This document shows, one piece after another, positions 52,638 to 58,606 of a stretch of DNA of 58,606 nt. Under the pieces are notes generated by a model, which made no database searches, was not told where the DNA came from, and saw only the letters and a program-made list of their open reading frames with translations. Numbering within the stretch: position 1 is the first letter of the stretch; each line of letters opens with the position of its first letter. Made by a program: the position numbers and the translations under genes. This DNA comes from an uncultured Bacteroidota bacterium (lineage in GTDB: Bacteria > Bacteroidota > Bacteroidia > Chitinophagales > Chitinophagaceae). Where the stretch lies: the NCBI GenBank assembly GCA_938008665.1, contig CALLKA010000077.1, forward strand, positions 1 to 58,606, given 5' to 3'.

Positions 52638-53015
52638 TTAATGCACCAATTGGCTATAAGCTTCACTGGTCAAAAGTTGCGCAACATCATCAGGATTAAC
52701 CATCGTAACTTTCACCATCCATCCTGCACCATAAGGGTCGGTATTCACTAATTCAGGTTGTCCTGCTAAAGCTGGATTAATTTCATTGATAGTTCCTGCA
52801 ACCGGTAAAAATAAATCACTCACCGTTTTTACAGCTTCTACCGTTCCAAAAACCGCCTCAGCAGATAGCATTTTACCAACGGTATTAATGTCAATATATA
52901 CAATGTCACCTAGCTCGCCTTGCGCGAAATCAGTAATGCCAATAGTGGCTACATTACCTTCTACTTTAATCCATTCGTGGTCCTTGGTGTATCTTAAATC
53001 GGCTGGGAATTGCAT
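52638..53015 (-). CDS. gcvH: Glycine cleavage system H protein
   Basis: Lipoyl carrier of the glycine cleavage complex. The 125-residue protein starts FPADLRYTKDHEWIKVEG and contains the lipoylation segment FGTVEAVKTVSDLFLPVAG, where the Lys of EAVK takes lipoate, followed by the GWMVKVTM strand. Length is typical. The gcvT and gcvP genes are not in the window. The vanZ gene follows closely on the same strand. Confidence 0.95.
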   Translation of the reverse strand: MQFPADLRYTKDHEWIKVEGNVATIGITDFAQGELGDIVYIDINTVGKMLSAEAVFGTVEAVKTVSDLFLPVAGTINEINPALAGQPELVNTDPYGAGWMVKVTMVNPDDVAQLLTSEAYSQLVH

Positions 53016-53070
53016 ATACTTATTTTTAATTGTTGCAAAGATTCATAAAAAACGCTAAAAAAACAATCTA

Positions 53071-53418
53071 CTAGAAATTAATGTTACTAAAATATAATAA
53101 AATATGGTCTTTTAAAAACGCTTCCTGCTCCATTAAGTCCATCGTTGGCGTATTTTTTATTTGTTTAAAGTGGGGCCAACCTTCCTCATCCTTGCCTTCA
53201 TGTATATAAAAACCGCTTGGAGATAGGATGGTACAAATGGCTACATGCATCAGGTCCTGCTTTTGCTCCTTGCTTATCTTTTCACGAATAAAGCCCGTTT
53301 CCTGTAATCCAATCAAAAAAAGAATGGCTTCCACATCTGGCTTTTTTCCAAATTTGTCCATCATTTTTTGCTCTAATGCCCACCATCTGGTCTGAAAATC
53401 GTCTGTGATTGATGCCAT
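53071..53418 (-). CDS. Conserved hypothetical protein
   Basis: A 115-residue soluble, largely helical protein beginning MASITDDFQTRWWALEQKMM, with FLIGLQETGFIREKISKEQK and a C-terminal helix ending LYFSNINF. I recall close relatives across Bacteroidota but no assigned function, domain name or catalytic motif. It lies divergent from serS; its -7 box at 53444-53451 is only 25 bases upstream. It is separated from gcvH by 55 bases. Confidence 0.7.
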   Translation of the reverse strand: MASITDDFQTRWWALEQKMMDKFGKKPDVEAILFLIGLQETGFIREKISKEQKQDLMHVAICTILSPSGFYIHEGKDEEGWPHFKQIKNTPTMDLMEQEAFLKDHILLYFSNINF

Positions 53419-53443
53419 ATTTTCCTTTTTTCAAATTATTGAG

Positions 53444-53451
53444 CAAAGGTA
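53444..53451 (-). promoter_or_regulatory. Putative -7 element for the 115-aa hypothetical gene
   Basis: The minus strand reads TACCTTTG, an exact TAnnTTTG match 26 bases before the ATG at 53418, giving a leader of about 18 bases. No clear -33 box is seen. It is divergent from the serS box 40 bases away. Confidence 0.4.
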
Positions 53452-53483
53452 GGGGATATCTAGGCGTAGTACGATGCTTTGAT

Positions 53484-53491
53484 TATCTTTG
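53484..53491 (+). promoter_or_regulatory. Putative -7 element for serS
   Basis: TATCTTTG on the plus strand is an exact TAnnTTTG match ending 16 bases before the serS ATG, implying a very short leader. No convincing -33 box is seen at 19-21 bases. Confidence 0.4.
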
Positions 53492-53507
53492 AAAAAATAT
53501 TGTTGAC

Positions 53508-54779
53508 ATGTTACAAGTAAATTTTTTACGCCAAAACCGCGAACTAGCTAAGGCCAAACTGGCAATTAAGCATTTTGGACAACTTGAATTAGTAGATGCA
53601 GCGATTGCATTGGATGATGAAAGAAAGCAATTACAGGCATCTTTTGATGATACACAATCTAAGGTGAATGCAGCTTCCAAGGAAATTGGTGGGTTAATGG
53701 CCAAAGGGGAAAAAGACAAAGCAGAAGCCCTTAAAAATGAGGTTGCAGAATGGAAAAAGCAACTAGATCCCTTAAAGGTGAAAATGGCCGAGGTGGAAAC
53801 AAGTTTACATAATACCATGGTACAATTTCCAAATTTACCCCATGATATTGTGCCAGTTGGTAAATCACCCGAAGAAAATGTATTGGTAAAAGAAGCGGGA
53901 GCCAAACCTAATTTACATAAGGATGCCGTTCCGCATTGGGATTTAATCAAAAAATATAACTTGGTTGACTTTGAAACTGGGGCTAAAATTACAGGAAGTG
54001 GTTTCCCTTTATATATTGGCAAGGGTGCGAAATTTCAAAGAGTATTGGCACAGTATTTTTTAGATTTTAATACTGCTGCTGGTTATACGGAATATTTACC
54101 TCCTTTTATGGTGAACGAAACTTCGGCTTTTGCGACAGGTCAATTGCCAGATAAGGAAGGACAGATGTATCACGCGACTGCAGATAATTTTTATTTAATT
54201 CCTACGGCGGAAGTTCCCGTAACGAATATTTTTAGAGATACCATTTTAAAAGAATCAGATTTGCCTATAAAAATGACCGCTTATTCTCCTTGTTTTAGAA
54301 GAGAGGCTGGAAGTTTTGGAAAAGAGGTAAGGGGTTTAAATCGGGTTCATCAATTTGAGAAAGTAGAAATCATTCAAATTGTACCACCTGAAAAAAGTGA
54401 TGATGTTTTAAATGAGATGGTCACCCATGTTGAAAATTTATTAATTAGTTTGGGCTTACCTTATCGCATATTAAAATTATGTGGTGGTGATATGGGATTT
54501 GCTTCTGCTATTACCTATGATTTTGAAGTGTATAGTGCTGCGCAACAAATGTGGTTGGAAGTAAGTAGCGTTTCCAACTTCCAAGCGTATCAAACTTATC
54601 GCATGAAATGCAGATATAAAGATGCAGAAGGTAAAACACAGTTTACACATTCATTGAATGGTAGTTCATTGGCTTTGCCAAGAATTTTTGCAGCTATTGT
54701 TGAAAATTATCAAACGGAAACAGGCATTGCATTACCTAAAGTGTTGCAACCTTACTTTGGCGCTGAAAATTTAGTATAA
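53508..54779 (+). CDS. serS: Seryl-tRNA synthetase
   Basis: Class II aminoacyl-tRNA synthetase that charges tRNA-Ser. The 423-residue protein has the N-terminal coiled-coil tRNA arm (about 25-105), then the catalytic core with YLPPFMVNE, motif 2 FRREAGSFGKEVRGLNRVHQ, and motif 3 in SLNGSSLALPRIFAAIVENY. Start MLQVNFLRQNRELAKA fits the family. A strong hairpin terminator lies 44 bases after the stop. Confidence 0.97.
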   Translation: MLQVNFLRQNRELAKAKLAIKHFGQLELVDAAIALDDERKQLQASFDDTQSKVNAASKEIGGLMAKGEKDKAEALKNEVAEWKKQLDPLKVKMAEVETSLHNTMVQFPNLPHDIVPVGKSPEENVLVKEAGAKPNLHKDAVPHWDLIKKYNLVDFETGAKITGSGFPLYIGKGAKFQRVLAQYFLDFNTAAGYTEYLPPFMVNETSAFATGQLPDKEGQMYHATADNFYLIPTAEVPVTNIFRDTILKESDLPIKMTAYSPCFRREAGSFGKEVRGLNRVHQFEKVEIIQIVPPEKSDDVLNEMVTHVENLLISLGLPYRILKLCGGDMGFASAITYDFEVYSAAQQMWLEVSSVSNFQAYQTYRMKCRYKDAEGKTQFTHSLNGSSLALPRIFAAIVENYQTETGIALPKVLQPYFGAENLV

Positions 54780-54822
54780 ATTTATTCTATCGTCCTAATA
54801 AAATGATACGGTTTTATAAATC

Positions 54823-54854
54823 AAAGCCCGCCCCGAATTTTCGGGGCGGGCTTT
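54823..54854. terminator. Strong bidirectional terminator after serS
   Basis: AAAGCCCGCCCCGA (54823-54836) pairs perfectly with TCGGGGCGGGCTTT (54841-54854) around a 4-base loop, and a T run follows on the plus strand with an A run before it. It is a classical intrinsic terminator placed between serS and the convergent barrel operon. Confidence 0.93.
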
Positions 54855-54911
54855 TTTGGTGTAAATATTATTTACTGTCCAACTAAATGAAGCAGCTAAA
54901 TTTTTGTGGAT

Positions 54912-55988
54912 TTAAAAATTACTAAATCGTAATCCGATGGTGTAAGGATGAAATTCAATTCTGCTAAAACCTTTTTCAAACAAATTGGTTAGGCCATAAG
55001 ATCCGTACAATCTGATTCCGCCAACCCCTAACTCTCCAATGGTCGCGAATCGCCAGTTATTTAAATTAAAATTACCATCATATTTCTGCTTGCCTCTTTC
55101 GCTACTTTTTTGTTTATTTCTAGCATCTACAAGGTATCCGGCGCTCATACCCGCACTCATATAAAAACTTTTATTACTTTTTGGATCTGATTTAAAATTG
55201 AGTTGAAATGGAACTGTTAGGTATTTGGCAAATAATTTATTTTTAGAAAAAGATATATTATCTAAAATCATTTTATTGGGAAGGTCATTTCTGAAACTGA
55301 CTGGTTGTTCTAATCTGAAATTAAACATTTCAAATCCGACACCGTACTTTAAATTTAATTTGTTTTTATATAAGTTTACTTTTTGTTGTACAATCCATAA
55401 ATTAAAATTACTTGACTTGCCATTGATTAATTTTAAATTATCGGCGCCGATGCCTGAAGGCGGCATAATGCCTGAAGGCGGTAGTAAATAATATATTGTG
55501 GGTGATTTGTCATGAAAGTTGGCATATCCCAAATCAAAGGAAAACCAATTGGTGCTTACATTTTTTAATTTTTTTATCTCCTTTACTCTTTCAAATTTTG
55601 TTTTTTTGAATTCTCCTTTATACCAGCTATACGCACTGCTATCTAGGGGCCTGCCGTAGGAGGCGTCTCCAATTTTTATGATCGTTTTAAAATCTGGTTT
55701 TTTAGCTTTTTTATCAGTCACAATCAGAACGGGACCAACTTGTACGGAATCTTTATTGGTTGAAAAAAAAGTTTCTTTTTTGATTTTACTATTGACTTGA
55801 TTTTGTTGCCCTTTAACGATAATCATATTACCAATGGTAATGGTATCTGCTGAAATGAATACACTATCGGATGAATTTACAATAGTATCGGCTTTTAAAG
55901 GGTTCGTTTTATTGACAGTACTGTCCGATTGCGCGTTCACGATTCCATAACAGATCATCGCAAGAAGGAGTAATTTTACTTTTTTCAT
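54912..55988 (-). CDS. Outer-membrane beta-barrel protein of the sigma/anti-sigma operon
   Basis: A 358-residue exported protein with a signal peptide (1-18, ending NAQ), a region of about 100 residues with repeated TVNKTNPLKAD-like linkers, and a C-terminal half of amphipathic strands ending HPYTIGLRFSNF, consistent with an outer-membrane barrel terminating in Phe. A short six-residue tandem repeat PPSGIM/PPSGIG lies about residue 176. The ATG at 55988 is one base after the anti-sigma stop. It may be the structural output or sensor partner of the sigma system. Confidence 0.75.
   Translation of the reverse strand: MKKVKLLLLAMICYGIVNAQSDSTVNKTNPLKADTIVNSSDSVFISADTITIGNMIIVKGQQNQVNSKIKKETFFSTNKDSVQVGPVLIVTDKKAKKPDFKTIIKIGDASYGRPLDSSAYSWYKGEFKKTKFERVKEIKKLKNVSTNWFSFDLGYANFHDKSPTIYYLLPPSGIMPPSGIGADNLKLINGKSSNFNLWIVQQKVNLYKNKLNLKYGVGFEMFNFRLEQPVSFRNDLPNKMILDNISFSKNKLFAKYLTVPFQLNFKSDPKSNKSFYMSAGMSAGYLVDARNKQKSSERGKQKYDGNFNLNNWRFATIGELGVGGIRLYGSYGLTNLFEKGFSRIEFHPYTIGLRFSNF
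55450..55481. repeat. Tandem 18-bp repeat within the barrel gene
   Basis: ATGCCTGAAGGCGG occurs at 55450-55463 and again at 55468-55481, period 18, encoding the repeated PPSGI(M/G) peptide. The adjacent TCGGCGCCGA (55441-55450) is a perfect palindrome. This may be a small slippage-prone stretch. Confidence 0.7.
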
Positions 55989-55989
55989 T

Positions 55990-57027
55990 TTATTTATATT
56001 TATCATTTTCGGGTTTGTTTCTTTTAAATAGGGTAGTAATTTTGCGACTGATCTCTCTGAATTTTGCGCCATCAATTTCTAGGTTTGCAATATTAATGAC
56101 ACGTTCCTCCTCGTCAGTATCAATATTGCTGTATTGCACCTGATTTGGTATAATCGCTTCAATTTTATTTTTCGCTTCTTCATTTACATTCGAAATGCTT
56201 GTTGGGAGTATTTCCTTGGGTAAGGAAGCTACTTCATTCATTGTTTGCGTATTTATATCTTCTTTAGCTAATAATGTAATTGCCACATCATTATTAGGTG
56301 CCGCAATATTTTTATTAATTATTGAGTTTAAGTTGCTATTTGCGTAATCATTTTGGTCTGGCGCATTTGTATTTATGATTGGCAGTAAGGTTTCTTTTTT
56401 TATCTTATTTAAAGCGATTGATTTTTTTGTAGCATTGATGTCAGTGCCTTTATTTGTTTCAGTCACTGCCACCTTATTTAATTCGGCTTTCACTTCATTA
56501 ATATTGCTAAAGGAGGGCGCCTCTGGCTTGTTTTGCGTATTAAATAAGTTGAACCCAATCACGACAACCAATATTGCCGCAATCGAAGCCCATCTTTTAA
56601 AAGTGGCATTAGCCCACAAAGGCTTTATCTGCGCTGATTTTTTATATAGGCTATTTTTAAAATTTGGATCTATCACTATGGTTGTGGGCGGAGTAAGAAA
56701 AGTGGCCTGCCATTGCTTGACGTTAGTTTGTAAATAAGTATCTGTAGATATTACACTTTCAAAACTTGCCTTTTCTTCATTCGTCATTTCATTTTCCAAA
56801 TAAGTAATGCACTGTTCATCCTGTTCGCTCAATTTGTATAATGAAAACTTATTTTCATAAATAAAGGTATCTGGACTGATCTTAAGTTGTTGTAATGCCT
56901 CCAACTTATTTGCATAATTCGGGTGCTGCATGATGAAGCCATTGACCGCTGCCATCTCCTCCCCGGAAAGTTCATTATCGATATACATCAAAAAATAATG
57001 CTCGTAATTATGTTGGTTAATTTCCAT
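55990..57027 (-). CDS. Anti-sigma factor-like single-pass membrane protein
   Basis: A 345-residue protein between an ECF sigma gene and a barrel gene. The N-terminal cytoplasmic region (1-145) contains a duplicated anti-sigma-like motif: YIDNELSGEEMAAVNGFIMQ at 15-34 and YLENEMTNEEKASFESVIST at 76-95, offset by 61 residues. One transmembrane helix (about 146-162, WASIAAILVVVIGFNLF) is followed by a 180-residue periplasmic Asn/Thr-rich region. It probably sequesters the sigma factor and senses an envelope signal. No zinc-binding HCC motif is present. Confidence 0.75.
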   Translation of the reverse strand: MEINQHNYEHYFLMYIDNELSGEEMAAVNGFIMQHPNYANKLEALQQLKISPDTFIYENKFSLYKLSEQDEQCITYLENEMTNEEKASFESVISTDTYLQTNVKQWQATFLTPPTTIVIDPNFKNSLYKKSAQIKPLWANATFKRWASIAAILVVVIGFNLFNTQNKPEAPSFSNINEVKAELNKVAVTETNKGTDINATKKSIALNKIKKETLLPIINTNAPDQNDYANSNLNSIINKNIAAPNNDVAITLLAKEDINTQTMNEVASLPKEILPTSISNVNEEAKNKIEAIIPNQVQYSNIDTDEEERVINIANLEIDGAKFREISRKITTLFKRNKPENDKYK

Positions 57028-57029
57028 GG

Positions 57030-57518
57030 TTACGCATTTACTTTTTCGAGTTCCAATAATTTGGTCTTTAAAAATAACCGAGCACGATGCAAATAAACTT
57101 TCACCTGACTTTCGGACAAATTCATAATTTCTCCAATTTCTTGATAGGAGTAGCCTTCATAATCTTTTAACAACACCAAGCTTTTTTGTGTAGGGTTGAG
57201 TAAATTAACGGCGCTTAGTAAATTTTGCTTTAATTCGGAACTGGTTTGGTGTGTCACCTGATCCACTTCCATATACTCGTTCGTGGTAGGTTTTTTATTT
57301 TCCTTTCGAATCACATCAATCATTTGATGATAGGCGACCGTATACAAATAGGACTTTGCTTTGTGTGGCGCTACGCGTTCCCGGTTTACCCATAGTTTTT
57401 CATAGGCAGATTGCACAATATCTTCTGCATCTTGGGTACTTCTGATATTTTTTACAATAAAGCGGTACACTCCATTGGAATGTTCCTCTACACAATTATT
57501 GTAATCCTGTTCAGTCAT
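57030..57518 (-). CDS. ECF-type RNA polymerase sigma factor
   Basis: A 162-residue ECF sigma factor. Region 2 spans about 8-75 (VYRFIVKNIRSTQDAEDIVQ and the -10-binding ARKAYLYTVAYHQMIDVIRK, here given as KSYLYTVAYHQMIDVIRK) and region 4 ends with YQEIGEIMNLSESQVKVYLH (helix-turn-helix for the -35 element). There is no C-terminal SnoaL domain. It starts the operon with the anti-sigma-like protein (2 bases later) and the barrel protein, so autoregulation is likely. Confidence 0.92.
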   Translation of the reverse strand: MTEQDYNNCVEEHSNGVYRFIVKNIRSTQDAEDIVQSAYEKLWVNRERVAPHKAKSYLYTVAYHQMIDVIRKENKKPTTNEYMEVDQVTHQTSSELKQNLLSAVNLLNPTQKSLVLLKDYEGYSYQEIGEIMNLSESQVKVYLHRARLFLKTKLLELEKVNA

Positions 57519-57591
57519 GATGGGGCATTGAGCGTTATAATCCTATAACGAACTCCTTGTAAAAAAGTTACATTCAACCTAGATCCAAACT

Positions 57592-58606
57592 TTAATAATC
57601 AATTACCTGCTCCATGATTCCAGCTGGTAATTCACGCCATTCGTATTGTTGGTTTCTTAATTGTGGCTCAAACCCAGCTTCGGCAATGGCTTCCTGTATG
57701 GATTTATAGGTAAAGCGGTGGGGTGCACCTGCAGCACTTACTACATTTTCCTCCAACATGATGCTACCAAAATCGTTGGCTCCAGCTTCCAAACAAACCT
57801 GCGCAGTGGCCTTACCTACGGTTAACCAACTTGCTTGAATATTTTTGATATTAGGCAGCATAATTCTACTTATGGCAATCATGCGGATATACTCTTCGGT
57901 CGTAGTTAAATTATGTACACCTCTAATTTTTGTAAGTAAGGTATCTACATCCTGGAAGGTCCAAGGAATAAATGCTAAAAATCCTTTTGCATTGGCTGGT
58001 TTTTTATCTTGTACTTCACGAATGCGAACCAAATGAATAAATCTTTCTTCTAAGGTTTCAACATGACCAAACATCATGGTAGCACTCGAAGTAATATTTA
58101 ATTGGTGTGCTGCAGCCATCACATCTAACCATTCATCTGCACCACATTTGCCATTCGATACTAATTTACGAACACGATCCACTAAAATTTCAGCGCCTGC
58201 ACCTGGGAGTGAATCCATACCTGCTGCGACTAAGGCTTTTAAAACATCGGTGTGACTCATTTTTTCCAGTTTTGCAATATGTGCAATTTCTGGGGGTCCT
58301 AAAGTGTGTAATTTTATCGTTGGGAATTCAGCTTTTATTTGACTGAATATTCCGGTATAAAAAGCCAAACCTAATTCTGGATGATGTCCACCTTGTAATA
58401 ATAGTTGGTCTCCGCCCCAAGCAAGTGTTTCTTTAATTTTTACACGGTAAGTATCCATGTCAGTAATGTATGCTTCAGCGTGTCCTGGGATTCTGTAAAA
58501 ATTACAAAACTTACAATTTGCGATACAAACATTGGTGGTATTTAAATTACGATCAATTTGCCAAGTTACTTTTCCATGAGGTACCTGCTTTTTTCTTAAT
58601 TCATTC
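57592..58606 (-). CDS. mqnC: Cyclic dehypoxanthinyl futalosine synthase, N-terminus cut by window edge
   Basis: Radical-SAM enzyme of the futalosine route to menaquinone: cyclises dehypoxanthine futalosine. The frame runs from 57592 through the window end; the ATG at 58458 is internal. The radical SAM motif CIANCKFCNFYRIPG (CxxxCxxC), read just upstream of 58458, and the downstream GGDQLLLQGGHHPELG, LHTLGPPEIAHIA, DSLPGAGAEILVDRVR and TSSATMMFGHVET confirm the family. About 25-35 N-terminal residues are missing. It is followed by the sigma operon with a 73-base gap. Confidence 0.95.
   Translation of the reverse strand, partial: NELRKKQVPHGKVTWQIDRNLNTTNVCIANCKFCNFYRIPGHAEAYITDMDTYRVKIKETLAWGGDQLLLQGGHHPELGLAFYTGIFSQIKAEFPTIKLHTLGPPEIAHIAKLEKMSHTDVLKALVAAGMDSLPGAGAEILVDRVRKLVSNGKCGADEWLDVMAAAHQLNITSSATMMFGHVETLEERFIHLVRIREVQDKKPANAKGFLAFIPWTFQDVDTLLTKIRGVHNLTTTEEYIRMIAISRIMLPNIKNIQASWLTVGKATAQVCLEAGANDFGSIMLEENVVSAAGAPHRFTYKSIQEAIAEAGFEPQLRNQQYEWRELPAGIMEQVIDY

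Noticed and set aside
1..58606. CRISPR array, transposon, prophage or integron
   Set aside because: No evenly spaced repeats, transposase, integrase or terminal inverted repeats flanking cargo were seen, and gene content is housekeeping or conserved Bacteroidota families.

Overview
The window is chromosomal DNA of a Bacteroidota bacterium, most likely a member of the Chitinophagaceae or a close relative. This rests on AT-rich sequence, almost no Shine-Dalgarno sites, several promoter-like boxes of the form TAnnTTTG (the Bacteroidota -7 element), and gene families typical of that phylum: a two-gene methionine synthase, ribosomal protein THX, DUF4286, a GHL10 glycosyl hydrolase, a lipoprotein LptC and the futalosine menaquinone pathway. 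No rRNA, tRNA, CRISPR array, transposase, integrase or phage gene was seen. It reads as core chromosome, not a mobile island. No gene-free stretch exceeds 300 bases. The genus-level placement is inference.

Layout. 1-4416 (minus): superoxide dismutase (cut by the window edge), tadA, then DUF1080, lipoprotein cytochrome c, a TIM-barrel sugar isomerase and a Gfo/Idh/MocA oxidoreductase. Divergent from these, 4601-7096 (plus) carries a Tat-exported hydroxypyruvate-isomerase-like protein, a Tat lipoprotein resembling gluconate 2-dehydrogenase subunit 3, and another Tat-exported isomerase. A PLP enzyme and a second, Tat-exported Gfo/Idh/MocA protein follow (7099-9881). Together these look like a partly periplasmic sugar-oxidation (3-keto-sugar) module. 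The GMC-type catalytic subunit expected with the small subunit is not in the window.

10030-20591: aldehyde dehydrogenase, glutathione peroxidase, dusB, a phospholipid operon (CPBP protease, DUF2007, cdsA, psd), a YjjG-type nucleotidase, an SDR, a TIGR02757 gene with a small partner, a cystathionine gamma-synthase/lyase and an SdpI-like membrane protein. 20661-21635 is a deoxyhypusine-synthase-like gene with an altered active site, followed by a 200-bp convergent gap with three successive hairpins. 21838-29756 (minus) is an envelope-rich run: M28 peptidase, rpiB, tatC, a CorC/CNNM-type protein, aldo/keto reductase, then the overlapping set coaX, outer-membrane protein and lptC.

29906-37819: a glycosyltransferase coupled to a MeaB GTPase, two convergent FkbM methyltransferases, a cluster of small genes (67-aa membrane protein, a 44-aa THX, HU), DUF4286, exonuclease III, an unknown secreted protein and a LOG-family hydrolase. 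37824-47645 (minus): split metH with a promoter and long leader, YceI, recR, an Ig-like lipoprotein and a one-chain UvrD helicase/PD-(D/E)XK nuclease. 47712-54779: SRPBCC protein, Kup, GHL10, MarR, VanZ, gcvH, a hypothetical and serS with a strong terminator. 54912-57518 is a tightly packed ECF sigma, anti-sigma-like and outer-membrane-barrel operon. The window ends in mqnC.

No radically new system is evident. The best leads are the sugar-oxidation module without its catalytic partner, the divergent deoxyhypusine-synthase-like enzyme, the coaX/OMP/lptC overlap, the sigma/anti-sigma/barrel operon and the structured intergenic elements.
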